A DNA stretch of 64,000 bases from an uncultured Sterolibacteriaceae bacterium. Lineage in GTDB: Bacteria; Pseudomonadota; Gammaproteobacteria; Burkholderiales; Rhodocyclaceae. Location: the NCBI GenBank assembly GCA_937888595.1, contig CALARK010000001.1, positions 1 to 64,000 on the forward strand, written 5' to 3'. The position numbers were made by a program, and so were the translations under genes. Below are positions 41,839 through 52,140 of this stretch, in pieces (position 1 is the first letter of the stretch; each line of letters opens with the position of its first letter). The notes below the pieces were generated by a model. The model was not told the origin of the DNA, did no database searches, and worked only from the letters and a program-made list of their open reading frames with translations.

Positions 41839-42777
41839 CTAGTCCGCTCCCGACCCGTCGCGCAGGGCGGCCCCCAGCGCCAGCCAGGCATCCGCCTGCA
41901 TGGCGACATCGGCGAGCTGCGGCACGGTGCCGATGTCGAGCACGTCCGCGAGGTCGACCATCGCCACCGGCAGGGACAGGTTCATTCCCAGATAGTCCAC
42001 GAAGGGCTCGCCACCCGGCAGCGGGCCGATCATCAGGCGCGTCAGCGGAATCGCGCTGTAGTTGCGGTCGAAGTTGTCGAGGCTGCGCTGGATGTCGAGC
42101 AGCACGCGTTCGTGGAGCGACTCGGCCTGCGGCCCGGTCAGTTCAGGGGCGCCGACGTCGATATGGCGCGTCATGAACAGCTCGCCCTGATAGCTGATGG
42201 TCAGGCGGCCGCCCTTGTCGTCGAAGGCGGCCAGCGCGAGGCCGCGATTCGGCTCCTCGAACAGGGTGGCGAGATTGCGCTGCGCCATTTCCGGTATGTC
42301 AATCGCGGCCAGCGACAGCTTCGCATCCTGGAACAGGTGCACGCGCGGGACGAGGACGTCGTGGCTGGAAACCACCACCCACATCTGCGGATTGCGGCTG
42401 CCCGGCGCAGGGATGTCGATGACGTCGACGCCGGCGTTCTCGATGGGATAGTCCACCATCTCCTTGATCCGCCAGCGCATCGCCTCGCGCAGCTCCTCGT
42501 GCGGCAGGTCGCGGGCATTGTCGGGCGCATCGATCTGCAACAGCTGATACTGGCCGTGCCAGAGCAGGGTGGTACAACGGGCACTGGTGAGGCGGCGGGC
42601 TTGCTTCAAGCGCTTGAGGGCATCGAGTTCGCCGCCCTCGCGGGCGAAGCGCTCGCAAGCGCGCACCTGCGGCGGACCGTCGCGACGCCGCGCGATCTCG
42701 GCGACGACCAGACGGTCGCTGCCGAACACCACCGCCGTCCAGCTGTCATCGCTCGTCTGTTTTTGCCAAAACGCCAT
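41839..42777 (-). CDS. mshI: MSHA biogenesis protein MshI-like (PilM type)
   Basis: 312 residues, cytoplasmic actin-like PilM/GspL-N fold; MAFWQKQTSDDSWTAVVF start and an acidic-rich body with LPHEELREAMRWRIKEMVDYPIENAGVDVIDIP typical of MshI. First gene of the minus-strand block mshI to mshN. The ATPases mshE/mshG and pilins mshA-D are not here and must be elsewhere if the pilus works. Confidence 0.82.
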   Translation of the reverse strand: MAFWQKQTSDDSWTAVVFGSDRLVVAEIARRRDGPPQVRACERFAREGGELDALKRLKQARRLTSARCTTLLWHGQYQLLQIDAPDNARDLPHEELREAMRWRIKEMVDYPIENAGVDVIDIPAPGSRNPQMWVVVSSHDVLVPRVHLFQDAKLSLAAIDIPEMAQRNLATLFEEPNRGLALAAFDDKGGRLTISYQGELFMTRHIDVGAPELTGPQAESLHERVLLDIQRSLDNFDRNYSAIPLTRLMIGPLPGGEPFVDYLGMNLSLPVAMVDLADVLDIGTVPQLADVAMQADAWLALGAALRDGSGAD

Positions 42778-42845
42778 ATCCGGGCCTGATTTACCGTGTC
42801 CCCGGAGTGTATCGACGCCCCTGAAGCGGAAATGGCCAATAAGAA

Positions 42846-42874
42846 GGAAAAAAGCCCGCCAGATGAGGGCGGGC
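42846..42874 (-). terminator. terminator after the pccA operon
   Basis: GCCCGCC (42854-42860) pairs with GGCGGGC (42868-42874); on the minus strand the stem is followed by T6 (from A-tract 42848-42853). Located 95 bp past the pccA stop and just before mshI, with a 23-bp repeat immediately upstream of the stem. Confidence 0.8.
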
Positions 42875-42876
42875 CT

Positions 42877-42899
42877 GCCGTCCTGCCGGCGCCGACTTT
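42877..42899 (+). repeat. 23-bp dispersed repeat, copy 12 (mshI-pccA gap)
   Basis: 22 of 23 match (base 8 T for C). Starts 3 bp after the terminator stem, in the 191-bp gap between mshI and pccA. Confidence 0.9.
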
Positions 42900-42926
42900 A
42901 CTTCGAGCGCAGCGAACCACCCGTCT

Positions 42927-42946
42927 CCCCTCCTGAGAAGGAGGGG
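42927..42946. repeat. REP-like palindrome
   Basis: CCCCTCCT (42927-42934) and AGGAGGGG (42939-42946) with loop GAGA, followed by CTGGGGGAGG. Palindromes of this kind with a GGGG-rich tail are frequent extragenic repeats in beta- and gammaproteobacteria. The gap 42778-42968 thus holds a terminator, a 23-bp repeat and this palindrome and no gene. Confidence 0.6.
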
Positions 42947-42968
42947 CTGGGGGAGGTCGGGTCTGTTT

Positions 42969-44969
<2,001 letters not shown>

Positions 44970-44979
44970 GTTTCTATCC

Positions 44980-46512
44980 TCACAGCGGAATGTTGCCGTG
45001 CTTGCGCCACGGGTTGGAGATGTTCTTGTTCCTCAGCATGACCAGGGAACGGCAAACCCGCTTGCGCGTCTCGTGCGGCTGGATCACGTCGTCGATGAAG
45101 CCGCGCGCGCCGGCGACGAAGGGGTTGGCGAACTTGGCCTTGTACTCCGCCTCGCGTGCCGCGACCTTTTCCGGATCGCCCTTCTCCTCCCGGAAGATGA
45201 TCTCGACTGCGCCCTTCGGGCCCATCACCGCGATCTCGGCGGAGGGCCAGGCGAAGTTGACGTCGCCGCGCAGGTGCTTCGAGGCCATCACGTCGTAGGC
45301 GCCGCCATAGGCCTTGCGCGTGATGACGGTGATCTTCGGCACCGTGCACTCGGCGTAGGCGTAGAGCAGCTTGGCGCCATGCTTGATGATGCCGCCGTAC
45401 TCCTGCGCCGTGCCCGGCATGAAGCCCGGCACATCCACGAAGGTGATGATCGGGATGCTGAAGGCATCGCAAAAGCGCACGAAGCGGCCGGCCTTGATCG
45501 AGGACTTGATGTCGAGGCAACCCGCCAGCACCATCGGCTGGTTGGCGACGATGCCCACGGTCTGGCCTTCCATGCGCGCGAAACCGATGACGATGTTCTT
45601 GGCATGGTCAGGCTGGATCTCGAAGAAATCGGCGTCATCCACCGTCTTGAGGATCAGTTCCTTGATGTCGTAGGGCTTGTTCGGATTGTCCGGCACCAGC
45701 GTGTCAAGCGAATGGTCGAGGCGGTCGGCCGGATCCTGGGTGGGCCGGATCGGCGCCTTTTCCTTGTTGTTGAGCGGCAGGTAGTTGAAGAAGCGGCGCA
45801 GCATCACCAGCGCCTCGACATCGTTCTCGAAGGCCAGGTCGGCGACGCCGGACTTGCTGGTGTGCGTCACCGCGCCGCCAAGTTCCTCGGCCGTCACTTC
45901 TTCATGCGTCACGGTCTTCACCACCTCGGGGCCGGTGACGAACATGTAGGAACTGTCCTTGACCATGAAGATGAAGTCGGTCATCGCCGGCGAATACACC
46001 GCGCCGCCGGCGCAGGGGCCCATGATCAGCGAGATCTGCGGGATCACGCCGCTCGCCATCACGTTGCGCTGGAAGACTTCGGCGTATCCCCCCAGCGCCG
46101 CCACACCTTCCTGGATGCGTGCGCCGCCCGAGTCGTTGAGGCCGATCACCGGGGCGCCGACCTGCATCGCCTTGTCCATGACCTTGCAGATTTTCTCGGC
46201 GTGCGCCTCGGACAGCGCGCCGCCGAAAACGGTGAAGTCCTGCGAGAAAATGAACACCATGCGGCCGTTGATCGTGCCGTAGCCGGTGACCACGCCGTCC
46301 GACGGCACCTTGTTGTCGGCCATGCCGAAATCGGTGCAGCGGTGCTCCTTGAACATGTCCCACTCTTCGAAGGTGCCGTCGTCGAGCAGCAGTTCGATGC
46401 GCTCGCGCGCCGTCAGCTTGCCCTTCTTGTGCTGGGCGTCGATGCGCTTCTGGCCTCCGCCGAGGCGGGCCTGCTCGCGCTTCTCTTCCAGTTGTTGGAT
46501 GATTTCATGCAT
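44980..46512 (-). CDS. pccB: propionyl-CoA carboxylase carboxyltransferase subunit beta
   Basis: 510 residues, two crotonase-like halves: N-terminal GGALSEAHAEKICKVMDKA and GGARIQEGVAALGGYAEVF; C-terminal FVDVPGFMPGTAQEYGGIIKHGAKLL and AYGGAYDVMASKHL. Carboxylates propionyl-CoA to methylmalonyl-CoA with pccA. 10 bp before pccA; 45 bp after meaB. Confidence 0.95.
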   Translation of the reverse strand: MHEIIQQLEEKREQARLGGGQKRIDAQHKKGKLTARERIELLLDDGTFEEWDMFKEHRCTDFGMADNKVPSDGVVTGYGTINGRMVFIFSQDFTVFGGALSEAHAEKICKVMDKAMQVGAPVIGLNDSGGARIQEGVAALGGYAEVFQRNVMASGVIPQISLIMGPCAGGAVYSPAMTDFIFMVKDSSYMFVTGPEVVKTVTHEEVTAEELGGAVTHTSKSGVADLAFENDVEALVMLRRFFNYLPLNNKEKAPIRPTQDPADRLDHSLDTLVPDNPNKPYDIKELILKTVDDADFFEIQPDHAKNIVIGFARMEGQTVGIVANQPMVLAGCLDIKSSIKAGRFVRFCDAFSIPIITFVDVPGFMPGTAQEYGGIIKHGAKLLYAYAECTVPKITVITRKAYGGAYDVMASKHLRGDVNFAWPSAEIAVMGPKGAVEIIFREEKGDPEKVAAREAEYKAKFANPFVAGARGFIDDVIQPHETRKRVCRSLVMLRNKNISNPWRKHGNIPL

Positions 46513-46557
46513 GGTTGGTCTCCACGGTTGCCTTGCTGTATTCGATGATGCGTTGTT

Positions 46558-47580
46558 TCATTCGTAATCGGTGTTTTCGTAGGCGGCGCTCAGCTGACCG
46601 AGCAGGCGCTGCGCCGCCGTGACGGGCGAAGCTTCGCCGGCGGACACTTCCCGGCTCAGGCCCGGCAGGGCGGCGCGCACACCCGGATGCTCGCGGAAGC
46701 GCTGGCGCAGGCCCGCGTCGATCAGCTGCCACATCCAGTCGACCGACTGGCGGCGGCGTTTGTCCGCGAACTCGCCGCTCGCCTCCATCGCGGCGCGATA
46801 GTCCTGCAGGGTCGTCCAGGCCTGCCCGATACCATCGCCGTGCAGCGCACTGACCTGCAGCACCGGCGGCTTCCAGTGGACGCTGGCTGGGTGCAGCAAG
46901 GAAAGCGCCGAGCGCATCTGCATCGCGGCGCGTTCAGCAGCCGTCGCGTCGAGGTCGGCCTTGTTGTAGATCACCACGTCGGCCAACTCGACGACGCCCT
47001 TCTTGATCGCCTGCAGGTCGTCGCCGGCATTCGGCAGCTGCAACAGCACGAACACGTCGGTCATACCCGCCACCACGGTTTCGCTCTGGCCGACACCGAC
47101 CGTCTCGACGATGACGACATCGAAGCCGGCGGCTTCACAGACCAGCACCGCCTCGCGCGTCTTTTCGGCGACGCCGCCAAGTGTGCCGGCCGTCGGCGAA
47201 GGCCGGATGAAGGCCATCTCCTGCTGGCTCAGGCGCTCCATGCGCGTCTTGTCGCCCAGGATGGAACCGCCGCTGCGCGACGAGGACGGATCGATCGCCA
47301 GCACGGCGACGCGCAGGCCCTGCGCGATCAGGTGCAGGCCGAAGGCTTCGACGAAGGTGGACTTGCCCGCGCCCGGCACACCCGTGAGGCCGATGCGCAA
47401 GCTGCGGCCGGTGTGCGGCAGCAGCGCATCGAGCACGCGCGCGGCACGCTGCTGGTGGTCGGTGCGCGACGACTCGACGAGCGTGATGGCCTTGGCGAGC
47501 GCGCGGCGGCGGCCGGCGATGACGCCCGCGACCAGTTCGCAGTCGTCCTGCGTCAAGCCGAGGTCGTTCTGCCGCACCAT
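46558..47580 (-). CDS. meaB: methylmalonyl-CoA mutase-associated GTPase MeaB
   Basis: 340-residue G3E-family GTPase that loads and protects B12 in methylmalonyl-CoA mutase. Walker A GLTGVPGAGKSTFVEAFG (about 60-77), AIDPSSSRSGGSILGDKTRM, and a base-recognition NKAD-type YNKADL. Its ATG at 47580 directly abuts a 23-bp repeat that fills the gap to mcm. Confidence 0.95.
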   Translation of the reverse strand: MVRQNDLGLTQDDCELVAGVIAGRRRALAKAITLVESSRTDHQQRAARVLDALLPHTGRSLRIGLTGVPGAGKSTFVEAFGLHLIAQGLRVAVLAIDPSSSRSGGSILGDKTRMERLSQQEMAFIRPSPTAGTLGGVAEKTREAVLVCEAAGFDVVIVETVGVGQSETVVAGMTDVFVLLQLPNAGDDLQAIKKGVVELADVVIYNKADLDATAAERAAMQMRSALSLLHPASVHWKPPVLQVSALHGDGIGQAWTTLQDYRAAMEASGEFADKRRRQSVDWMWQLIDAGLRQRFREHPGVRAALPGLSREVSAGEASPVTAAQRLLGQLSAAYENTDYE

Positions 47581-47603
47581 GCCGTCCCGTCAGCGCCGAC
47601 TTT
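47581..47603 (+). repeat. 23-bp dispersed repeat, copy 13 (exact mcm-meaB junction)
   Basis: 21 of 23 match (bases 10 and 12). It starts at the base next to the meaB start codon and its last base is the first of the mcm stop codon on the other strand, so the 22-bp intergenic gap is the element itself. Confidence 0.88.
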
Positions 47604-49780
47604 TATACGGAGCCCGGCAGGTGCGACGCACGGATCGTGCGCAGCACTTCATGTGCGCATTGCGGGATCGGCGTACCGGGGCCGAAGATGCCCTTGGCGC
47701 CGGCGGCGTAGAGCGCCTCGTAGTCCTGCGCCGGAATCACGCCGCCGACGAAGACAACGATGTCGTCCGCGCCCTGATCCTTCAGTGCTTTCACGAGTTG
47801 TGGCACCAGCGTCTTGTGACCGGCGGCCAGCGTGGACACGCCGATCGCATGCACGTCGTTCTCGATGGCCTGGCGCGCGGCTTCTTCGGGCGTCTGGAAC
47901 AGCGGGCCGATGTCCACGTCGAAGCCGAGATCGGCGAAGGCCGTGGCGACGACCTTGGCACCGCGGTCGTGGCCGTCCTGGCCGAGCTTGGCGATCATGA
48001 TGCGCGGGCGGCGGCCCTCGGCGGCGGCGAATTCCTCGATCTGTTCTCTCACTTCATCCAGTCCCGGGCTGTTGCCGAAAGCTGAAGAATAAACGCCGGA
48101 GACGACCTGATTGGTGGCGCGATGGCGGCCCCAGACCTTTTCCAGCGCATCCGAAATTTCGCCGACGGTCGCTCTGAGTCTTGTTGCCTTGATGGCGAGG
48201 TCGAGCAGGTTGCCCTCATTTTTCCCACTTGCATCCTTGGCTGCGGCGGTCAGCGCGTCGAGCGCGGCCTGCACGGCGCCATTGTCGCGCTTGCCGCGAA
48301 TGTCCTTGAGGCGAGCAATCTGCGCTTCCCTGACGGCATGGTTGTCCACATCGAGGAACTCGATGGGGTCTTCCTTCGCCAGTTTGTACTTGTTCACGCC
48401 GACGATCACGTCCTGCTTCGAATCGATGCGCGCCTGCTTCTCGGCGGCGCACTTCTCGATCTGCAGCTTGGCCCAGCCGGTCTCGACGGCATGGGTCATG
48501 CCGCCCATCTTCTCGACTTCCTGAATCGTATTCCAGGCCATGTCGGCCATGTCCTGCGTCAGCTTCTCCATCATGTAGCTACCGGCCCACGGGTCGACGA
48601 CGTTGGTGATGTGCGTCTCTTCCTGGATCAGGATCTGAGTGTTGCGGGCGATGCGCGCCGAGAACTCGGTCGGCAGCGCGATGGCCTCGTCCAGCGCATT
48701 GGTGTGCAAGCTCTGCGTGCCGCCAAACACCGCCGCCATCGCCTCGATGGTGGTGCGCACGACGTTGTTGTAGGGGTCCTGCTCGGTCAGCGACCAGCCG
48801 GAGGTCTGGCAGTGGGTGCGCAGCATCATCGACTTCGGGCTCTTGGCGCCGAACTCCTTCATGATCCGCCACCACAAGAGGCGCGCGGCGCGCAGCTTGG
48901 CGACCTCCAAATAGAAGTTCATGCCGATGGCGAAGAAGAAGGACAGGCGGCCGGCGAAGGCGTCCACGTCCAACCCGCTCTTCATCGCGGTGCGCACGTA
49001 CTCCATGCCGTCGGCCAGCGTGAAGGCCAGCTCCAGCGCCTGCGTCGCGCCGGCTTCCTGGATGTGATAGCCGGAGATCGAGATCGAGTTGAACTTCGGC
49101 ATGTTCGCAGCCGTGTAGCCGATGATGTCGGCGATGATGCGCATCGACGGTTCGGGCGGGTAGATGTAGGTATTGCGGACCATGAACTCCTTGAGGATGT
49201 CGTTCTGGATCGTCCCCGACAGTTTGTCCTGCGAGACGCCCTGCTCCTCGGCGGCGATCACATAGCCCGCCAGCACCGGGAGAACCGCACCGTTCATGGT
49301 CATCGACACCGACACCTTGTCGAGCGGGATGCCGTCGAACAGGATCTTCATGTCCTCCACGGAATCGATCGCCACGCCCGCCTTGCCCACGTCGCCGACG
49401 ACGCGCGGATGGTCGGAGTCATAGCCGCGGTGTGTCGCGAGGTCGAAGGCCACCGACACGCCCTGCGCGCCTGCAGCCAACGCCTTGCGGTAGAAGGCGT
49501 TCGAGGCCTCGGCGGTGGAGAAGCCGGCGTACTGGCGGATCGTCCACGGCCGCGCCGCATACATCGTCGCCTGCGGGCCGCGCAGGAAGGGCTCGAAGCC
49601 CGGCAACGTGTCTGCATAGGGCAGGTCGGCCACGTCGGCCCGGGTGTAGAGCGGCTTGACGGTCAGCCCTTCGGGCGTCGTCCAGTTCAGTTTCGACACA
49701 TCACCTTCGGGCGCCGATTTGGCGGCGGCCTTGTTCCAGGTGTCGAGGCCCGGAACCGTCACTTCGGGATACTTGCTCAT
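47603..49780 (-). CDS. mcm: methylmalonyl-CoA mutase
   Basis: 725 residues from MSKYPEVTVPG (49780; GGAG ribosome-binding site upstream). Single chain with substrate TIM barrel (RPWTIRQYAGFSTAEASN, FDLATHRGYDSD, TNALDEAIALPTEFSARIARN) and C-terminal B12 domain (DGHDRG with ligand His ~604; GVSTLAAGHKTL). Interconverts methylmalonyl- and succinyl-CoA, for propionate use or for making propionyl-CoA from succinate. First gene of the operon, divergent from the GntR regulator. Confidence 0.97.
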   Translation of the reverse strand: MSKYPEVTVPGLDTWNKAAAKSAPEGDVSKLNWTTPEGLTVKPLYTRADVADLPYADTLPGFEPFLRGPQATMYAARPWTIRQYAGFSTAEASNAFYRKALAAGAQGVSVAFDLATHRGYDSDHPRVVGDVGKAGVAIDSVEDMKILFDGIPLDKVSVSMTMNGAVLPVLAGYVIAAEEQGVSQDKLSGTIQNDILKEFMVRNTYIYPPEPSMRIIADIIGYTAANMPKFNSISISGYHIQEAGATQALELAFTLADGMEYVRTAMKSGLDVDAFAGRLSFFFAIGMNFYLEVAKLRAARLLWWRIMKEFGAKSPKSMMLRTHCQTSGWSLTEQDPYNNVVRTTIEAMAAVFGGTQSLHTNALDEAIALPTEFSARIARNTQILIQEETHITNVVDPWAGSYMMEKLTQDMADMAWNTIQEVEKMGGMTHAVETGWAKLQIEKCAAEKQARIDSKQDVIVGVNKYKLAKEDPIEFLDVDNHAVREAQIARLKDIRGKRDNGAVQAALDALTAAAKDASGKNEGNLLDLAIKATRLRATVGEISDALEKVWGRHRATNQVVSGVYSSAFGNSPGLDEVREQIEEFAAAEGRRPRIMIAKLGQDGHDRGAKVVATAFADLGFDVDIGPLFQTPEEAARQAIENDVHAIGVSTLAAGHKTLVPQLVKALKDQGADDIVVFVGGVIPAQDYEALYAAGAKGIFGPGTPIPQCAHEVLRTIRASHLPGSV

Positions 49781-49823
49781 GGCACCCACTCCAGTCTTGT
49801 CTTGTCATTTTGGCGAATGATGC

Positions 49824-49865
49824 TTGACATTCGCGAACTTGGATAATACTGTATCCATAATTATG
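49824..49865 (+). promoter_or_regulatory. divergent promoter/operator between mcm and gntR
   Basis: TTGACA (49824-49829), 17-bp spacer, TACTGT (49847-49852), with the gntR ATG at 49863, giving a very short or absent leader. Two inverted repeats overlap it: GGATA (49841-49845)/TATCC (49852-49856), and the perfect palindrome CATAATTATG (49856-49865), which includes the ATG. AT-rich palindromes of this size are plausible sites for the GntR protein; binding is inference. Confidence 0.6.
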
Positions 49866-50546
49866 AATGCAAGAGACGATTCGCCCTCGATTTCGCGCCC
49901 CATTGCCACGCCCGCCCTGTACGAACAGGTCGCCGAACGCTTGCGCGCACGCATCTACGCCCACGAGCTGGCACCCGGCGCCTGGGTGGACGAGCAGGCG
50001 CTCGCCGACGAGTTCGGCATCTCGCGCACGCCGATGCGCGAGGCGCTCAAGGTGCTGGCCGCGGAGGGGCTGGTGGTGCTCAAGCCCCGGCGCGGCTGTT
50101 ATGTCGCCGAGATGTCGGAACGCGACCTCGACGAAATCTTCCCCGTGCTTGCCCTGCTCGAGGGACGGGTCGCGGAAGAAGCCACGCGCCGTCTCGCCGA
50201 CGCCGACTTTCGGCGGCTGGAATCCATTCATGCCGACCTGGAGCGGCATGCCGCCGCGCACGACGCGGACCGGTTCTTCGAGGCCAACCAAGCCTTCCAC
50301 AATACCCTGCAGGAACTCGCCGGCAACCGCTGGCTGTCACAGCTGATCGACGACACGCGCAAGTTCCTCAAGCTCACGCGGCGCGACTCGCTGCGGCTCG
50401 ACGGCCGCATCCACCAGTCCCTCGCGGAACATGCCGAAATACTGGCGGCGATCCGGCGCAAGGATCACGCCGCGGCAGCCCTGCACATGCACGACCACAT
50501 CCTCTCGGGACGTGCGGCACTCGCCAGGCTCTTCACGAAGTCTTGA
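49863..50546 (+). CDS. GntR family transcriptional regulator, FCD domain
   Basis: About 227 residues from MNARDDSPSIS. N-terminal winged helix (YEQVAERLRARIYAHELAPGAWVDEQALADEFGISRTPMREALKVLAAEGLVVL) and C-terminal all-helical FCD ligand domain with metal-binding His candidates (H in QAFHNTL, HDHIL). Most likely regulates the divergent mcm operon, with an acyl-CoA or organic-acid ligand. Residues ~109-116 (RRLADADF) overlap a repeat copy. An in-frame start at 49824 would include the promoter and is rejected. Confidence 0.9.
   Translation: MNARDDSPSISRPIATPALYEQVAERLRARIYAHELAPGAWVDEQALADEFGISRTPMREALKVLAAEGLVVLKPRRGCYVAEMSERDLDEIFPVLALLEGRVAEEATRRLADADFRRLESIHADLERHAAAHDADRFFEANQAFHNTLQELAGNRWLSQLIDDTRKFLKLTRRDSLRLDGRIHQSLAEHAEILAAIRRKDHAAAALHMHDHILSGRAALARLFTKS
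50188..50210 (+). repeat. 23-bp dispersed repeat, copy 14 (in gntR gene)
   Basis: 21 of 23 match (bases 7 and 13). Sense direction, second frame, RRLADADF; lies in the FCD domain where such residues are natural, so insertion is not required to explain it. Confidence 0.7.
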
Positions 50547-50630
50547 CGTTGGTATCGCTTTAGTGGTGGCAATGCCATCCGTCTGCTGTCACAATCTTCC
50601 TTCTTCTACAAACGAACGGGAGGAAGCGAC

Positions 50631-50834
50631 ATGACAAAAGCAAAGCAGTGGCAGTTGCAACCCGGCATCCGCATGGACGAGGCAACGGCAGAGGAGGTCG
50701 CCAAGATCGCCTGCGCCCTCAAATCCCTGTCCATCTTTTCCAGTCTGGTCATGGAGCAGGACGACTGCCCCGCCGACCTGCAGGAGACCGTCGACGAAGG
50801 CGTCACGGCCATCAGCAAGATTTTTGCCGAATAA
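50631..50834 (+). CDS. small conserved-looking protein (67 aa) upstream of SQR-like gene
   Basis: 67 residues, MTKAKQWQLQPGIRMDEAT onward, mostly helical, with a single pair of cysteines (IACALKS and DDCPADL), no signal peptide. A strong ribosome-binding site (GGGAGGAAG) precedes it and the flavoprotein starts 19 bp after its stop, so it is cotranscribed with that gene. I do not recognise the family; a small accessory subunit of the flavoprotein is a possible role. Confidence 0.7.
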   Translation: MTKAKQWQLQPGIRMDEATAEEVAKIACALKSLSIFSSLVMEQDDCPADLQETVDEGVTAISKIFAE

Positions 50835-50852
50835 CAGGAGGAACAGCATCCC

Positions 50853-52130
50853 ATGGCTCACATCGTCATTCTCGGCGCGGGCGTCGGCGGACTCAACGCC
50901 GCCTACGACATGAAGGAACAGGTCGGCCCGAACGACAAGGTCACCGTCATCAACGAAAACCCCTATTTCCAGTTCACCCCCTCGAACCCCTGGGTCGCAG
51001 TCAGCTGGCGCACGCGCGAAGACATCACCTTCGACATGGCGCCCTACCTCGAGCGCAAGGGCATCGGCTGCATCGCCAAGGCCGCCAAGCGCGTCCACCC
51101 CGAGGAGAACCGCGTCGAACTGATCGACGGCAGTTCCGTCAGCTACGACTACCTGATCATCTCGACCGGCCCCAAGCTGGCGTTCGATGAAGTCGAAGGC
51201 GCCGGCCCCGAGCACCACACCAACTCCATCTGCACCGTCAACCACGCCGAGAAGGCGGCGCAGAACTGGGAGAACTTCGTCAAGGACCCGGGCCACATCA
51301 TCGTCGGCGCGGTCCAGGGCGCCTCCTGCTACGGCCCGGCCTACGAATTCGCGATGATCATGGACACCGACCTGCGCCGCCGCAAGATCCGCAGCAAGGT
51401 GCCGATGACCTTCGTCACCGCCGAACCCTACATCGGCCATCTCGGCCTCGGCGGCGTCGGCGATTCCAAGGGCATGATGGAATCGGTGCTGCGCGACAAG
51501 CACATCAAGTGGATCTGCAACGCCAAGGTCACCAAGGTCGAGGCCGGCAAGATGTTCGTCGCCGAGCACAACGACGACGGCAGCGTGAAGAAGGAGCACG
51601 AGCTGCCCTTCAAGTATTCGATGATGCTGCCCGCCTTCAAGGGCGTCGACGCCGTGTTCGGCATCGAGGGCCTTGCCAACCCGCGCGGCTTCACGATCAT
51701 CGACCAGTTCCAGCGCAACCCGAAGTATCAGAACATCTATTCGGTCGGCGTCTGCGTCGCCATCCCGCCCGTCGAAGCCACGCCGATCCCGGTCGGCACG
51801 CCGAAGACCGGCTACATGATCGAGTCGATGGTCACCGCCACGGTGCACAACATCCGCCGCGCGATGGACGGCAAGGAGCCGGACCAGAAGGCGACGTGGA
51901 ACGCCGTCTGCCTCGCCGACTTCGGCGACAACGGTGCCGCCTTCGTGGCGATCCCGCAGATCCCGCCGCGCAACGTCAGCTGGTTCAAGAAGGGCAAGTG
52001 GGTGCACCTCGCCAAGATCGGCTTCGAGAAGTACTTCATCCGCAAGATGAAGAAGGGCAACACCGAGCCGGTCTACGAGAAATACGTGCTCAAGCTGATG
52101 GGCGTCACCCGCCTGCACGACAAGCATTGA
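50853..52130 (+). CDS. sulfide:quinone oxidoreductase-like FAD flavoprotein
   Basis: 425 residues. FAD-binding GAGVGGLNAAYDM at 8-20; a second nucleotide-type region around 148-200; cysteines C127, C159 (GASCYGPAYEF) and C301 (SVGVCVAIPP) are candidates for the redox cysteines of SQR. TPIPVGTPKTGYMIESMVTATVHNI near the C-terminus matches SQR/NDH-2 relatives, and the basic C-terminal helices could bind the membrane. Sulfide oxidation to quinone is the best guess; the downstream DsrE-family genes support a sulfur role. Ribosome-binding site AGGAGGA. Confidence 0.8.
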   Translation: MAHIVILGAGVGGLNAAYDMKEQVGPNDKVTVINENPYFQFTPSNPWVAVSWRTREDITFDMAPYLERKGIGCIAKAAKRVHPEENRVELIDGSSVSYDYLIISTGPKLAFDEVEGAGPEHHTNSICTVNHAEKAAQNWENFVKDPGHIIVGAVQGASCYGPAYEFAMIMDTDLRRRKIRSKVPMTFVTAEPYIGHLGLGGVGDSKGMMESVLRDKHIKWICNAKVTKVEAGKMFVAEHNDDGSVKKEHELPFKYSMMLPAFKGVDAVFGIEGLANPRGFTIIDQFQRNPKYQNIYSVGVCVAIPPVEATPIPVGTPKTGYMIESMVTATVHNIRRAMDGKEPDQKATWNAVCLADFGDNGAAFVAIPQIPPRNVSWFKKGKWVHLAKIGFEKYFIRKMKKGNTEPVYEKYVLKLMGVTRLHDKH

Positions 52131-52140
52131 TGGCCGTGCA

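Noticed and set aside
49700..49725. GGGCGCCGATTT in the mcm N-terminus (KSAPEGD)
   Set aside because: The protein segment is typical for Mcm and the 5' half of the repeat is missing.
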